Notes: generated from the letters alone by a model not told the origin. A DNA stretch of 64,000 nucleotides from Streptomyces rimosus subsp. rimosus (GCF_000720725.1 NZ_JOCQ01000026.1:1-64000), one strand, 5' to 3'; shown: positions 27,174 to 36,526, counted from the stretch's first letter. Numbers and translations are program-made.

Positions 27174-27764
27174 ATGGCACGGGATACGGGGCGCCCGCTG
27201 AGGGCCGACGCACAGCGCAACCGGGACAAGATCCTGGCCGCCGCGGTGCGTGTGTTCACCGAGGAGGGGCTGGACGCCCACTTCGAACGCATCGCCAGGG
27301 AGGCGGGTGTGGGCACCGGCACGCTCTACCGCAACTTCCCGACCCGGGAGATCCTGATCGAGGCGGCCTACCGCAACGAAGTGGCGCGGCTGTGCGACGC
27401 CGTCCCCGGCCTTCTGGCGTCGATGCCGCCGCGTGAGGCCCTGCGCGCCTGGATGGGCCGCTTCATCGACTACGCCACCGCCAAACTCGGCATGGCCGAC
27501 GCCCTGCGAGCCGTCGTCGCCTCGGGAGCCGACCCTTACGGCCACAGCCACGAGATGATCCAGACCGCAATCTCCACCCTCATGGAAGCCGGTATCGCCG
27601 CCGGTGCCCTGCGCTCCGACATCCGCCCGACCGACATGTTCGCCGTTCTTGCCGGCATCGCCCTCACTTCGGCGAAGCCCGAGCATCGCGACCAGGCCGA
27701 ACGCCTGCTTGACCTCACCTTGGACGGGCTGAAACCTGCGCCACCACAACTCCCCGAGAGCTGA
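27174..27764 (+). CDS. TetR family transcriptional regulator
   Basis: The 196-residue protein has a TetR helix-turn-helix at about 20-65 (ERIAREAGVGTGTLYRNF) and a C-terminal domain of the kind often labelled SbtR-like (GRFIDYATAKLGMADALRAV). The ATG at 27174 has GAGGGAG upstream. It is divergent from the SDR gene and probably represses it through the inverted repeat between them. Confidence 0.88.
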   Translation: MARDTGRPLRADAQRNRDKILAAAVRVFTEEGLDAHFERIAREAGVGTGTLYRNFPTREILIEAAYRNEVARLCDAVPGLLASMPPREALRAWMGRFIDYATAKLGMADALRAVVASGADPYGHSHEMIQTAISTLMEAGIAAGALRSDIRPTDMFAVLAGIALTSAKPEHRDQAERLLDLTLDGLKPAPPQLPES

Positions 27765-27792
27765 CGGCGCGAGCGGCGAAGACCCTGCCTCA

Positions 27793-27963
27793 GCGTCTGC
27801 CGTCGCCGGGGCGAGCAGGCTGGTGACCTCTGTGCTCATCGAGCAGGGCGCTGGCCTGTCCCAGGGCGGTGATCCGGGCGTCATGGTCGTGCAGGTCCAC
27901 CACCAGCGCGCCGTCCATCCAGCCTTCCGCCCACCATCGGCGGTACAGCTCGATCTCCTCGTC
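27793..27963 (-). pseudogene. Remnant of a LacI family regulator
   Basis: The frame encodes DEEIELYRRWWAEGWMDGAL followed by VVDLHDHDARITALGQ. This aligns with the middle of the intact LacI protein at 25137-26171 (QEEIALQETWWRERQVGGSV, then LVDFRHDDPRVAPLRSLG). The helix-turn-helix and most of the effector domain are missing, so this is a decayed fragment about 57 codons long. It points away from the mannanase gene, and LacI-type operator words survive between them. The original gene was probably the local mannanase repressor. Confidence 0.65.
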
Positions 27964-28057
27964 GAGGCATCTCCCCACAGGCGCTCCTTCCCGGTTGTGG
28001 CCGGCGAACCGTCCGTGCCGAGCGCCGACTGCTTGACGTCGCTGTTGCCGCCATGGG

Positions 28058-28075
28058 TACTTAACCGGGTAAGTA
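28058..28075. promoter_or_regulatory. LacI-type operator 1 upstream of mannanase
   Basis: TACTTAACCGGGTAAGTA is an 18-bp near-perfect palindrome (one mismatched pair) with the AACCGG core. It lies 317 nt before the mannanase start and about 95 nt from the LacI remnant. The rest of the 27964-28391 spacer holds a second site and no other recognisable gene. Confidence 0.6.
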
Positions 28076-28209
28076 ACTGGAAGAACTTCGCTCGACTTAT
28101 GACCGCCAAGTGTCACGCTTCTGACTAGCACATACATGCAGCCTCCGACTGCAGGCCGCCTCAACTCGCGGCAACCAGGAGGCAAACGCGCTCGGTCGGA
28201 ACCGTTGAC

Positions 28210-28227
28210 GCTGAACCGGGTAAGTGC
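28210..28227. promoter_or_regulatory. LacI-type operator 2 upstream of mannanase
   Basis: GCTGAACCGGGTAAGTGC shares AACCGGGTAAGT with operator 1 and is a weaker palindrome. The two sites are 152 nt apart, which would allow looping by a LacI tetramer or dimer pair. Confidence 0.5.
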
Positions 28228-28391
28228 TTCGATCCCTCGTGCTACGGCGACCAAGAGCGTCTCCGCCGCGCAGTGCGCGGTCGCAAGCGCCACCGGTCGA
28301 CACCGGTCAGTGCGCTGTACCCAGGGTGATCTCCGCCCGCCTCCGGACCAAGACCGGACAGGGCTTCACCCGTTATCCCCTCAGGAGTGGC

Positions 28392-29537
28392 ATGGACACA
28401 TCACATGGACGCGTCGCCATCACGAAAGCCGGCGCTGTGGTCGCCGGGGTGACCGGGCTCCTGCTCTCCGTCCTCGGTCCTGTCGGCGAGGCCGCGGCGG
28501 CAACCGGTATCCGTGTCAGCAACGGGCGCGTGTACGAGGCCAACGGGAACGAGTTCGTCATACGTGGTGTCAGCCACGCACACGCCTGGCACCCGGAGCG
28601 GACCAGCTCCCTCACCCATATCGCGGCCAAGGGAGCCAATACCGTCCGCATCGTCCTCGGCAGTGGCGACCGATGGCCCAGGACGAGCGCCTCGGAGATC
28701 TCCTCGCTCATCGGCCGGTGCAAAGCGAACAAGCTCATCTGCGTGCTGGAGGTGCATGACACGACCGGCTACGGCGAGGACGGCGCCGCCACATCCCTGA
28801 GCAGAGCCGCGGACTACTGGATCAGCGTAAAGGGCGCGCTGAAGGGTCAGGAGAACTACGTCGTCATCAACATCGGCAACGAGCCGTTCGGCAACACCAA
28901 CTACGGCGCCTGGACCGGTGCCACGAAGAACGCAGTCAGCAAGCTGCGCAACGCGGGTATCCACCATGCCCTGATGGTCGACGCACCCAACTGGGGGCAG
29001 GACTGGTCGCACACCATGCGGGACAACGCCGCGTCCGTCTTCAACGCGGATCCCGACAGGAACACCGTCTTCTCGGTCCACATGTACGGGGTCTACGACA
29101 CCGCCGCCGAGGTGCGGGACTACCTGAACCACTTCATCGACAAGCACCTTCCCATCGTGGTCGGTGAGTTCGGCAGTCGGCACAGCGACGGCGACCCGGA
29201 CGAGGACGCCATCATGGAAACCGCCCAATCCCTGAAGATGGGCTACATGGGCTGGTCCTGGAGCGGTAACGGCAGCGGCGTCGAATACTTGGACATGGTC
29301 AACGGTTTCGACGCGAACTCGCTGACCAACTGGGGCAGGCGTTTCTTCTACGGCAGTAACGGCATCTCGACGACGTCCAAGCCGGCCACCGTCTACGGCG
29401 GGAACACGGGAGGTGGCACAGCTCCCAACGGATACCCCTACTGCGTCCACGGCGGCGCCTCGGACCCTGACGGTGACGGCTGGGGCTGGGAGAACAGCCG
29501 GTCCTGTGTGGTCCGCGGCGGCGCCGCAGACCGCTGA
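28392..29537 (+). CDS. Secreted endo-beta-1,4-mannanase (GH5) with C-terminal CBM10-like module
   Basis: The 381-residue protein has a signal peptide (about 1-37, ending GEAAAA) and a GH5 domain very close in pattern to Streptomyces mannanases (VYEANGNEFVIRGVSHAHAW). The acid/base is E164 in NIGNEPFG and the nucleophile E259 in VVGEFGS. After a Thr/Gly-rich linker, the last 35 residues (YPYCVHGGASDPDGDGWGWE in part) look like a cellulose-binding CBM10 module. The ATG at 28392 has AGGAG 4 nt upstream. It should cut mannan outside the cell, feeding the importer and beta-mannosidase encoded 3-9 kb upstream. Confidence 0.9.
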   Translation: MDTSHGRVAITKAGAVVAGVTGLLLSVLGPVGEAAAATGIRVSNGRVYEANGNEFVIRGVSHAHAWHPERTSSLTHIAAKGANTVRIVLGSGDRWPRTSASEISSLIGRCKANKLICVLEVHDTTGYGEDGAATSLSRAADYWISVKGALKGQENYVVINIGNEPFGNTNYGAWTGATKNAVSKLRNAGIHHALMVDAPNWGQDWSHTMRDNAASVFNADPDRNTVFSVHMYGVYDTAAEVRDYLNHFIDKHLPIVVGEFGSRHSDGDPDEDAIMETAQSLKMGYMGWSWSGNGSGVEYLDMVNGFDANSLTNWGRRFFYGSNGISTTSKPATVYGGNTGGGTAPNGYPYCVHGGASDPDGDGWGWENSRSCVVRGGAADR

Positions 29538-29765
29538 CGGACTCTCGGGCGGCAGAAGGCCGGGACATCGGCTGTGGCGGCTGATGTGCGTTGCCGGCGA
29601 CCGCCGATATCTGATTTTGCCTGTCCCGGGTATGGAATTCCGGACGGGGGCCTTGTCGAAGAACAACCCAGCCGTCCTGATCAACGTGGCGCTGGAACAG
29701 CTGGGACGGCAGGGGCATGAAGCTGTCGGAGGGGGCGGCCGTACGCGGGTACAGGCCGCCCGCTG

Positions 29766-30881
29766 TCAGCGCAATCCGTCGTAGGCGGCCATCACGATCT
29801 CCAGGGCGCGGTTGTCCTCCTGCCGCCCCCGGTCGATCATCTGGTTCATGACATAGGCCACGGTCATGCGCGGGCCAGGATCACTGACGACCATCGAGCC
29901 GCCCCAGCCGCCCCAGCCGAAGGTGTTGCCGAAGTCGCCGAAACCCATCGTGTAGCAGATCCGCGTCCCCAGGACCCGGTCGTCACCGCGGAAGACTTCC
30001 TGCCACGCCGGCTCGCAGCCCCGGGGCGACAGCAGCCGCACGCCACCGACCGCCCCGTGGCTCGCCAGCACCGACTGGACGAGGCTGACGGAACGCGCGT
30101 TGCCGAAGCCGTTCGCCGCGGGGATCTGTGCACGGCGCCAGGCCACGGAGTTCGCGTCCTTGACCCGGACCGCGGCAGCGGAGTTCTCCCGGGGCGCGCT
30201 GTCCGATCCGGGCGGCGCGCCGGCAGCGTACTCCTCGCTCTGCCCAGGTGGCGGAATGAGCGGCGCGACGCGGGGGTCGTGCTCCGCGGAGAGGCCGATG
30301 TGGAAGTCCGCGCCCAGCGGTTCGGCGACTTCCTCGGCGAAGAATGCGCCGAGGCTGCGGCCGGTGACACGGCGGACGATCTCGCCGACGAGGAACCCGA
30401 AGGTGAGCGAGTGGTAGCCGGCGGCCGATCCCGGTTCCCATGCGAGTGCTTGTGCGGCCAGCCGCGCCGTCGTGCTCTCCCAGTCGTATATCTCATCGAC
30501 CGTCTTCACGCCGGACAGCTCCGGCAGTCCCGCGGTGTGTGACAGCACATGCCGCACCAGCACGCCCTCCTTGCCGGACGCTGCGAACTCGGGCCAATAG
30601 GTGACGACCGGCGCGGACAGATCGAGTTCGCCCCGGTCGGCAAGGATCAGCGCGCACAGGGCGGTCATGGTCTTGGTCGTCGACATCACTGCGGTGATGG
30701 TGTCGCGCTCCCACCTGATGGAACGGGCCGCATCGACGTACCCGCCCCAGATGTCGACCATTGGCTCGCCGTCGATGTGGACGGCCGCCGAAGCGCCCAC
30801 GTCATCCTTGCCGAGTGAGGCTTCAAGAGCCTCCCGTACCCCGGCGAACCGGGGCTCGCACATTCCGTGAATTTCAGTCAT
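29766..30881 (-). CDS. Serine hydrolase of the beta-lactamase/EstB family
   Basis: The 371-residue protein has the class C beta-lactamase-like SxxK motif STTK (S67, K70) and the matching tyrosine motif region YHSLTFG. Near the C terminus GWGGWGGS stands where HxG or KTG occurs. No signal peptide is seen, so it is probably a cytosolic esterase or peptidase of the EstB kind rather than an exported beta-lactamase. The ATG at 30881 lacks a clear ribosome binding site; an ATG six codons in is possible. No operon partner. Confidence 0.82.
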   Translation of the reverse strand: MTEIHGMCEPRFAGVREALEASLGKDDVGASAAVHIDGEPMVDIWGGYVDAARSIRWERDTITAVMSTTKTMTALCALILADRGELDLSAPVVTYWPEFAASGKEGVLVRHVLSHTAGLPELSGVKTVDEIYDWESTTARLAAQALAWEPGSAAGYHSLTFGFLVGEIVRRVTGRSLGAFFAEEVAEPLGADFHIGLSAEHDPRVAPLIPPPGQSEEYAAGAPPGSDSAPRENSAAAVRVKDANSVAWRRAQIPAANGFGNARSVSLVQSVLASHGAVGGVRLLSPRGCEPAWQEVFRGDDRVLGTRICYTMGFGDFGNTFGWGGWGGSMVVSDPGPRMTVAYVMNQMIDRGRQEDNRALEIVMAAYDGLR

Positions 30882-31437
30882 GCGCGGAAGTCTCGGACCT
30901 GGCCACTGCCCGGGTCAACCGAATTGCGACCGGAAGATTCAGAATGCCGATCAATATGTCCTGTGCCTCTCATGGATGAAATTCTTCGGGCGGGAGATCG
31001 AAAAAGAGGTCCGCAGCAGCTTGACCGAACGCACCCCTTCTGGAAATCGATTCTGCTCGGCCGGAGCCGGGCCCCGATTTCGCGAAACTCGGTGAAAGCA
31101 TTACGAGTATGGCGACCCACCGAGATCCGTTGGGAGTGGCGCCGGCGACGTCGAACGTCAACCCTGCCCGCGCTGCTTGGCCCAGCCCGGCTCTGCGCGC
31201 CGATCCCGCTCGGGCACCGAAGCCGGGATGCACTACACCGGTACTACACCGGCCGCTTCACGAAGGTCCCCCGGCTCGCCAAGCTGCTACGGGTGCCGGC
31301 CCCGGCTGACCCGCAGCTCCGGCTGACCCGCGGCCCCGGCTGCGCGACACCCCGCCGCCTGCCGCCCTGACCCGGGCACCTCGGCAGCTACCCGACTGGG
31401 TCTCAACCAGGACTCACCGCGGCGGGCGTCGCCGGAA
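30882..31437. other. 556-nt intergenic region, nothing recognised
   Basis: The region separates the serine hydrolase from a membrane-protein gene on the same strand. It is less GC-rich near 30900-31100. It contains short direct repeats (CCGGCTGACCCGC twice near 31303-31336, TACTACACCGG-like words near 31239), but no frame with recognisable protein similarity and no clear RNA gene. It must include the promoter of the serine hydrolase. Confidence 0.5.
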
Positions 31438-32055
31438 TCACTTGCGGCCGACGTGACCTGTGAGGGTGCCCGCCCGTGGGACCACCGTCCCGGTGGACCG
31501 CCACAGGGCGCGTGCGAGGCAGGCCAAGATGGCGCCGACCACGATGTGCAGGGCCCTGGTGAACGCGGACTCGGGCAGGGCGGTCAGGAACGCGAAGGGC
31601 GGAAGCACGGTCGCGTACGCCCATGACGCGAGCCGCGGGAATACCCGGGCGCGCAGCGTTGCCGCCCCGAACAGGGCGCAGCCTGCGGCGAAGACGGCTG
31701 CGGAGCCGATCAGCGTGGGGACCGTGGGGCCCGTCAGGGTCTTGTCGACGACCGTATCGTCGAAGTAGAACAGCACGAGGTTCGAGGTGAACGCGGCGCC
31801 GCCGAACAGACCGAGGCCGATGAGGTTGACGACGTAGGCCGTCTCCCCGAAGTGACCCGTGACCGCGCTCTGACGCCGGTGCAGCGCGGTCAGCAGCGGC
31901 AGCGAGAACGCGGGGGACAGGGCGAGGAAGAAACTGGTCGCCGCGGTCTCTCCGGTGAAGGTCTCGACGAGTGCGGGCAGGGCGACGAGCAGGCCGGCCA
32001 GCGCACCGGCCAGCGCGCCGATGCGGGCGGCCCGGTCGGACAGGGTGGTGGGCAT
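31438..32055 (-). CDS. Six-helix membrane protein of unknown function
   Basis: The 205-residue protein has about six hydrophobic segments (near residues 12-33, 43-62, 74-99, 110-132, 138-158, 167-186). The family is not recognised; the layout recalls the DUF4386-type protein encoded after the neighbouring two-component system. The ATG at 32055 is preferred over a GTG three codons earlier because AAGGAG lies 8 nt upstream of the ATG. It is divergent from the histidine kinase gene across a spacer with a perfect 26-bp palindrome, so it may be a target of that system. Confidence 0.75.
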   Translation of the reverse strand: MPTTLSDRAARIGALAGALAGLLVALPALVETFTGETAATSFFLALSPAFSLPLLTALHRRQSAVTGHFGETAYVVNLIGLGLFGGAAFTSNLVLFYFDDTVVDKTLTGPTVPTLIGSAAVFAAGCALFGAATLRARVFPRLASWAYATVLPPFAFLTALPESAFTRALHIVVGAILACLARALWRSTGTVVPRAGTLTGHVGRK

Positions 32056-32202
32056 GGGGGACACTCCTTGGTGTCGAAGGGCGGCCCGGCCCAGAGCCTC
32101 GCGGGCCGGGGCCGAGAACGTTAAACAGCCGTCGGCTGCCCGCGGCAGGTGAAGAACGGCGAGACCCGTCGCCGGGAGTCACCTGGTTCACCGCTGCCGT
32201 AC

Positions 32203-32228
32203 GGCCGTTCGGCACGTGCCGAACGGCC
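32203..32228. promoter_or_regulatory. Perfect 26-bp palindrome between divergent genes
   Basis: GGCCGTTCGGCAC is followed immediately by its exact reverse complement GTGCCGAACGGCC. It lies 147 nt from the membrane-protein start and 82 nt from the histidine-kinase start. It could be a dimeric regulator operator or a hairpin. Its position in a divergent promoter favours an operator. Confidence 0.6.
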
Positions 32229-32310
32229 ACACCCGCCTGCAGCCGCTTCGCGCCCTCGCCCACCGGCCGCGGCCCGCCTAGCCTGGGCGGCACGCAGGAG
32301 GGGGTGGCGC

Positions 32311-33462
32311 ATGGCTGCGTACGTACCGGTGCCGTGGGTGTCGCCCCTGCTGTACGCCGCGGTGTTGGCGGGCGGCCTCTACTACACGCTGGCAGGCCTC
32401 GCCCCCGGCCCCGGCCCAACGCTCTGGCGCACGGCCGGGTTCGCCGCGGGGCTCGTAGCGCTGGCCGCCGTGGAAGCCTTGGAGCGGCGTGGGACCTTGG
32501 CCCGGGCGTGCCTGCCGCTGCTCGCGCGGGGCGCCCTGATCGCGGTGGTGGCCGCCCTCGACGTGTCCGGGCTGGCCCAGGTCCTCTTCGTGCTCCTGCC
32601 GTTCACCGCCTACTTCGCTCTCGGACGCTGCACCGCATTCGCGCTGGCCGTGCTGTGCGTGGCCGCGCTCCTCACCAGGTACGTGGTGTCCGCGCCTGGC
32701 TGGTACCGCGACGCGGAGCACGTGTCCGACCTGCTGATGCTCTGCGTCGGCCTGGTCCTGGCGCTCTCCACGGCGGCCGTCGCCATCGGTGAACAACGGG
32801 TGCGGCGCGCCCTTGAGCAGTACGCCGCGCAGGTTGCGGAGTTGTCCGCCACGGCCGAGCGCAACCGTCTCGCGCGGGACATCCACGACAGCCTCGGGCA
32901 CCACCTCACCGCCGTCTGCGTACAGTTGGAGATCGCCTCCGAGTTCCGGGCCACGGAACCCGATTCCGCCCAGCGGGCGGTCGATGAGGCGCGGCTGTCG
33001 GTGAAACGCGCGCTGGGCGATGTACGGCAGTCCGTACAGGCACTGCGGGGCGAGGAGAGGCATGCGTCGCTGACGGCGATGCTCGCGGGGCTGGCGCGCG
33101 ACGGCGAGGCCCGCCCCCGGGTCACCGTGCAGGTGGAGGGATCCGAGGACGGCTACGGTCCAGCGGCGCTGACCGCGCTCTACCGGGCCGCGCAGGAAGG
33201 TCTGACCAACGCGCGACGCCACGCACAGGCCTCGCGGGTGACGGTGGCGGTCCGCCTGACAGAACACGCGGCGCGCCTTGTGGTGTCCGACGACGGCCGC
33301 GGCTTCACCCCGGGCGGGCCCGGCGCCGGATTCGGACTGCTCGGGATGCGGGAGCGGGTGCACCTGGCGGGCGGGAGCGTGCACATCGACAGCGGCCCTG
33401 GCCGGGGCACCCGGTTGACGGTGACGGTGCCGCGAGGCCGCGGCGGGGACGGCGTGACATGA
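32311..33462 (+). CDS. Two-component sensor histidine kinase (NarL/LuxR class)
   Basis: The 383-residue protein has an N-terminal sensor of about five membrane helices (to residue 160) and a short coiled coil. A HisKA_3 dimerisation domain carries the phospho-accepting H192 in ARDIHDSLGHHLTAV, and a HATPase_c domain contains NARRHAQAS and DDGRGF. The membrane sensor has almost no external loop, suggesting intramembrane sensing. The ATG at 32311 has AGGAGGGGG upstream. The response regulator gene overlaps its end by 4 nt. Confidence 0.9.
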   Translation: MAAYVPVPWVSPLLYAAVLAGGLYYTLAGLAPGPGPTLWRTAGFAAGLVALAAVEALERRGTLARACLPLLARGALIAVVAALDVSGLAQVLFVLLPFTAYFALGRCTAFALAVLCVAALLTRYVVSAPGWYRDAEHVSDLLMLCVGLVLALSTAAVAIGEQRVRRALEQYAAQVAELSATAERNRLARDIHDSLGHHLTAVCVQLEIASEFRATEPDSAQRAVDEARLSVKRALGDVRQSVQALRGEERHASLTAMLAGLARDGEARPRVTVQVEGSEDGYGPAALTALYRAAQEGLTNARRHAQASRVTVAVRLTEHAARLVVSDDGRGFTPGGPGAGFGLLGMRERVHLAGGSVHIDSGPGRGTRLTVTVPRGRGGDGVT

Positions 33463-34109
33463 GCAAGGAGGCGACGCCGGTTCGCGTACTGGTCGTGGAC
33501 GATCAGCGGCTCATCCGGGACGGCATCGCCTCGCTGCTGTCCCTCCGGCCGGGCATCACGGTCGTCGGCACGGCGGTGGACGGCCGCGAAGCCGTCGCGA
33601 AGGTGCTCGAACTGCGCCCGGACATCGTGCTGATGGATGTCCGGATGCCGGGGATGGACGGTGTCGAGGCGGTCGCCGTCCTGTGCCGCGAGGCGCCGGA
33701 GTGCCGGGCGGTGATGCTGACGACGTTCGACGACGAGGAGTACGTCGTCCAGGCGCTGCGCGCGGGCGCCTGCGGCTACCTGCTCAAGGACCTGCCGGCC
33801 GACGAACTCGCCCACGCGGTGCGCCTCGCGCACGCGGGCGTCACCCAGCTCGACGCCTCCGTGACCCGCCACCTCGCCGCCTGCCTGCCCTCGCCGGTCT
33901 CCGGGGCAGGGCCGGCCGTCGCCCTCAGCCCGCGCGAGATCGACATCCTGCGCCTGGTGGCACAGGGCAGGACCAACCGGGAGATCGCCACGCAGCTCTA
34001 CCTCAGCGAGGGCACCGTGAAGAACCACATCTCCCGCATCCTCGGCCGCCTCGCCCTGCGCGACCGCACCCAGGCCGCACTACGCGCCCGGGACCTGGGC
34101 CTGCTGTGA
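33459..34109 (+). CDS. LuxR-type response regulator
   Basis: The 216-residue protein has a receiver domain with the acidic pocket VDD and phosphorylation site D60 (DIVLMDVRMPG). A LuxR/NarL helix-turn-helix follows at about 150-205 (LSPREIDILRLVAQGRTNRE and SEGTVKNHISRI). The start overlaps the kinase stop (ATGA), giving equimolar partners. Likely targets are its own operon and the flanking membrane proteins, with the 26-bp palindrome as a candidate site. Confidence 0.9.
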   Translation: MSKEATPVRVLVVDDQRLIRDGIASLLSLRPGITVVGTAVDGREAVAKVLELRPDIVLMDVRMPGMDGVEAVAVLCREAPECRAVMLTTFDDEEYVVQALRAGACGYLLKDLPADELAHAVRLAHAGVTQLDASVTRHLAACLPSPVSGAGPAVALSPREIDILRLVAQGRTNREIATQLYLSEGTVKNHISRILGRLALRDRTQAALRARDLGLL

Positions 34110-34316
34110 ACGCCGGCCCCGGCACCGGCCGAATGGGGCTCAGGCCGACGCACGGGATGCCGGCGACGCCTGCCGGGGCTCGGGGCCCTCGGCGCTACTA
34201 CAGGGATTTTGCGGGACAGCCCAAGGACTGGGCCCGCATCGGGGAACGCACGCCGGTACCGGTCACCAACTCACGCCGGCACGGTTTCCACGAGCATGAC
34301 GCAGAGGAGAATACGC

Positions 34317-34952
34317 ATGTCGCACAGGAGGACCGCCATTCTTGTGGGGTTGCTCTTCATCTCGTCGACCATCACCTTTGCCGTCGGCAGCTCCCTCGTG
34401 CAAACGTACTTCTCCGATGCGGAGCCGAGCAGCGGGACGCTGCTCGGCGGGGTCTTCATGGAGTGGTACACGGCTCTGGCGGTCATTGCCATCGGCATCG
34501 CCCTGCTTCCCGTACTCAAGCCACACGGGAAGCGCCTGTCAGAAAGCTATCTGGTTCTCCGGACCACGGAGGGCACGGCGATCCTCGTCGTGGGAGCCTG
34601 TTTTCTGGCGAGCCGACGGCAATTCGGGGACTACCACCTGCTCGTCTACGCTCTGTCCGGCACCGGCGGACTCATTCTGTCCCACCTGCTGCTGCGTTCC
34701 GGGCTGATCGCCAGGTGGCTGTCGCTGCTGGGGGTGGTGGGCTACGCCGCCCTGCTGGCGGGGGTCCTGACGGATGCGTTGGGAGCAGCCGATCTCGATA
34801 CCGGTGCCGGAACCGCGTTCCTCGTTCCGGGTGGCGTGTTCGAGCTGGTGTTTCCGCTGTTGTTGATCTTCAGGGGCTGGCGCTCCGTCGAGCCGGGCGC
34901 CGGCACGAAGGACCGTGGCCCGGGAGCCACGTCAGACGGGCCTCACAGGTGA
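34317..34952 (+). CDS. DUF4386-like six-helix membrane protein
   Basis: The 211-residue protein has six hydrophobic segments (near 5-27, 46-66, 84-97, 108-132, 138-160, 166-188), a conserved-looking first loop (VQTYFSDAEPSSG) and SYLVLRTTEG. This layout matches DUF4386 proteins of unknown function. The ATG at 34317 has GAGGAGA 6 nt upstream. It follows the two-component system by 207 nt in the same direction and may be regulated by it. Confidence 0.75.
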   Translation: MSHRRTAILVGLLFISSTITFAVGSSLVQTYFSDAEPSSGTLLGGVFMEWYTALAVIAIGIALLPVLKPHGKRLSESYLVLRTTEGTAILVVGACFLASRRQFGDYHLLVYALSGTGGLILSHLLLRSGLIARWLSLLGVVGYAALLAGVLTDALGAADLDTGAGTAFLVPGGVFELVFPLLLIFRGWRSVEPGAGTKDRGPGATSDGPHR

Positions 34953-35269
34953 CATCTGTTGCCATGGGCGCGGTCATGGGCGCCCTCATGGCGCGGTGAG
35001 GACGCCAATGTGCCGGAGGCGTGGGGCATGCAAACCCGGGGCGCCCCAAGATCGCTTGGCTGATCGCGGTTGCGCAGGTCCGGCCGAGCCCCTTTCACCG
35101 AAGATGTCCGGCCGGCCGAGGCGGAGCAGGATGCCGCTCGGGGTGAGGGTACGGCGCAGCAGGGAGAGGGGCGGTTGCTGGGAGCCGCTGGATTCGCCTA
35201 CCGCCCCGCCTGCCGGATCGGCAGTACGGGCGGGACGGCGGCCACTCCGGTCCGGCGCGCCCGATGGGG
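34953..35269. other. 317-nt region between convergent genes
   Basis: It lies between the ends of the DUF4386-like gene and the PucR-like gene. I see no recognisable gene, and no strong terminator could be placed with confidence. Confidence 0.45.
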
Positions 35270-36526
35270 TCAGCGCCATGCTCCCGACAGGCGCCGGGTG
35301 ACGACTGCGCTGAGCGTGCGCACGCCCCGCGCCGAGCCGGGGTCGATGCCGGTGAGTTCCCGTACGCGGCGAAGGCGGTAGTCCAGGGTGCGGATGTGGA
35401 CGTTGAGGGCGGTCGCCGTGGCGCCGCGGTGCATGTCGTGGCGGTAGTACGCGTCGAGGGTGACGAGCAGGTCCGGGCCGGAGTCCAGCCGTCGGGCCAC
35501 GTCGCGCAGCCATGCGTCAACGAACGGCACATCCACGACGGCGAGTTCGACGAAAACATCGGCCAGGGTATGCGGCCGGAGTCGGGCGGACGCCCGGCGC
35601 AGCGGGGCCGCCCGGCTGATCCGCCGGGCCCGGTCGAGGGCGTCGGCCAGTTCGGGCAGCGGCGCGGTGGCGGTGCCGACGGCGCAGGGCTGACCGAGGG
35701 CCCGGGCGAAGTCCCGTACGAGCTCGGAGAAATGGTCGGGGGCGAGATCGGGCAAGAGGTCGAGAACGGCGTGCGGCGCTACGGTTTCCGCTTTCGTCGC
35801 GCCGGAACCCAGGGGAATCAGGGCGATCAGCTCACCGCTGCCGTCTCCGGTCTCCGCACCCCACATGACCGGCACCCGGTGGCTCTTCACCAGCGTCTCG
35901 ATCTCGTATTCCAGGAAACGGTCATCGCCGGGACGGTCCGGCATCCGGAACACCGTCACGGCCCAGTGATCCGGCAGTTCCATGTCGACGGCCGAAGCGA
36001 GTTCCACCGATATGGGATCGCCGTTCAACAGTGACCGGGTCAACAGGGCGACCTGCTCGACGTACTGTGTCCGGCGGCGCAGTACCCGTACGAATCCCTG
36101 GCAGTAGGCGCCGATGCCACGTTCACCCTGTGGGGCGAACCAGGTCATCATGCGCATGATTTCCTCGACACCGCCGCCGCGCTGAGCCTCGGTCGCCTCG
36201 TTGATCTCGCGCAGCATGAGCGCGGTGTGCAGCCACAGGACCCGCTGCCGTGCGTCGAGCGACATTCCCGCCCCGGCCCGCAGCTCGCCCATCGATGCGA
36301 TGTGGTCGAGATCGTCATCGGTCAACGCCTGGTTGTCCGGCGACAGTTCGACGGTCCGGCGCCGGAGCCACAGCGAGTGCTCCAGCGTCGCGGCCCGTGC
36401 CCGGGGGCTCCTGTCCAGGAGTCCGATCTCCGGGATCTCGCGCGTGTACGCCTCGACCTCCCGGCGGGCGTTGGCCGACGCCCGCCGGGCCAGTTCGGCG
36501 AAGAGGCTCCCCACGGATGCGAGCAT
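35270..36526 (-). CDS. PucR/CdaR-type transcriptional regulator
   Basis: The 418-residue protein ends in a PucR-type helix-turn-helix of the HTH_30 kind at about 355-415 (LLVTLDAYYRHDMHRGATAT, then ALNVHIRTLDYRLRRVRELTG in part). A GGDEF-like middle region and a helical N-terminal sensory part precede it. Such regulators are common in Streptomyces, usually with unknown inducers. The ATG at 36526 lacks a strong ribosome binding site. It stands alone, divergent from a DUF4394 gene. Confidence 0.82.
   Translation of the reverse strand: MLASVGSLFAELARRASANARREVEAYTREIPEIGLLDRSPRARAATLEHSLWLRRRTVELSPDNQALTDDDLDHIASMGELRAGAGMSLDARQRVLWLHTALMLREINEATEAQRGGGVEEIMRMMTWFAPQGERGIGAYCQGFVRVLRRRTQYVEQVALLTRSLLNGDPISVELASAVDMELPDHWAVTVFRMPDRPGDDRFLEYEIETLVKSHRVPVMWGAETGDGSGELIALIPLGSGATKAETVAPHAVLDLLPDLAPDHFSELVRDFARALGQPCAVGTATAPLPELADALDRARRISRAAPLRRASARLRPHTLADVFVELAVVDVPFVDAWLRDVARRLDSGPDLLVTLDAYYRHDMHRGATATALNVHIRTLDYRLRRVRELTGIDPGSARGVRTLSAVVTRRLSGAWR

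Noticed and set aside
30882..31437. Small frames in the gap before the six-helix protein gene
   Set aside because: No ribosome binding site, no motif, and arginine/proline-rich composition typical of chance frames in GC-rich DNA.
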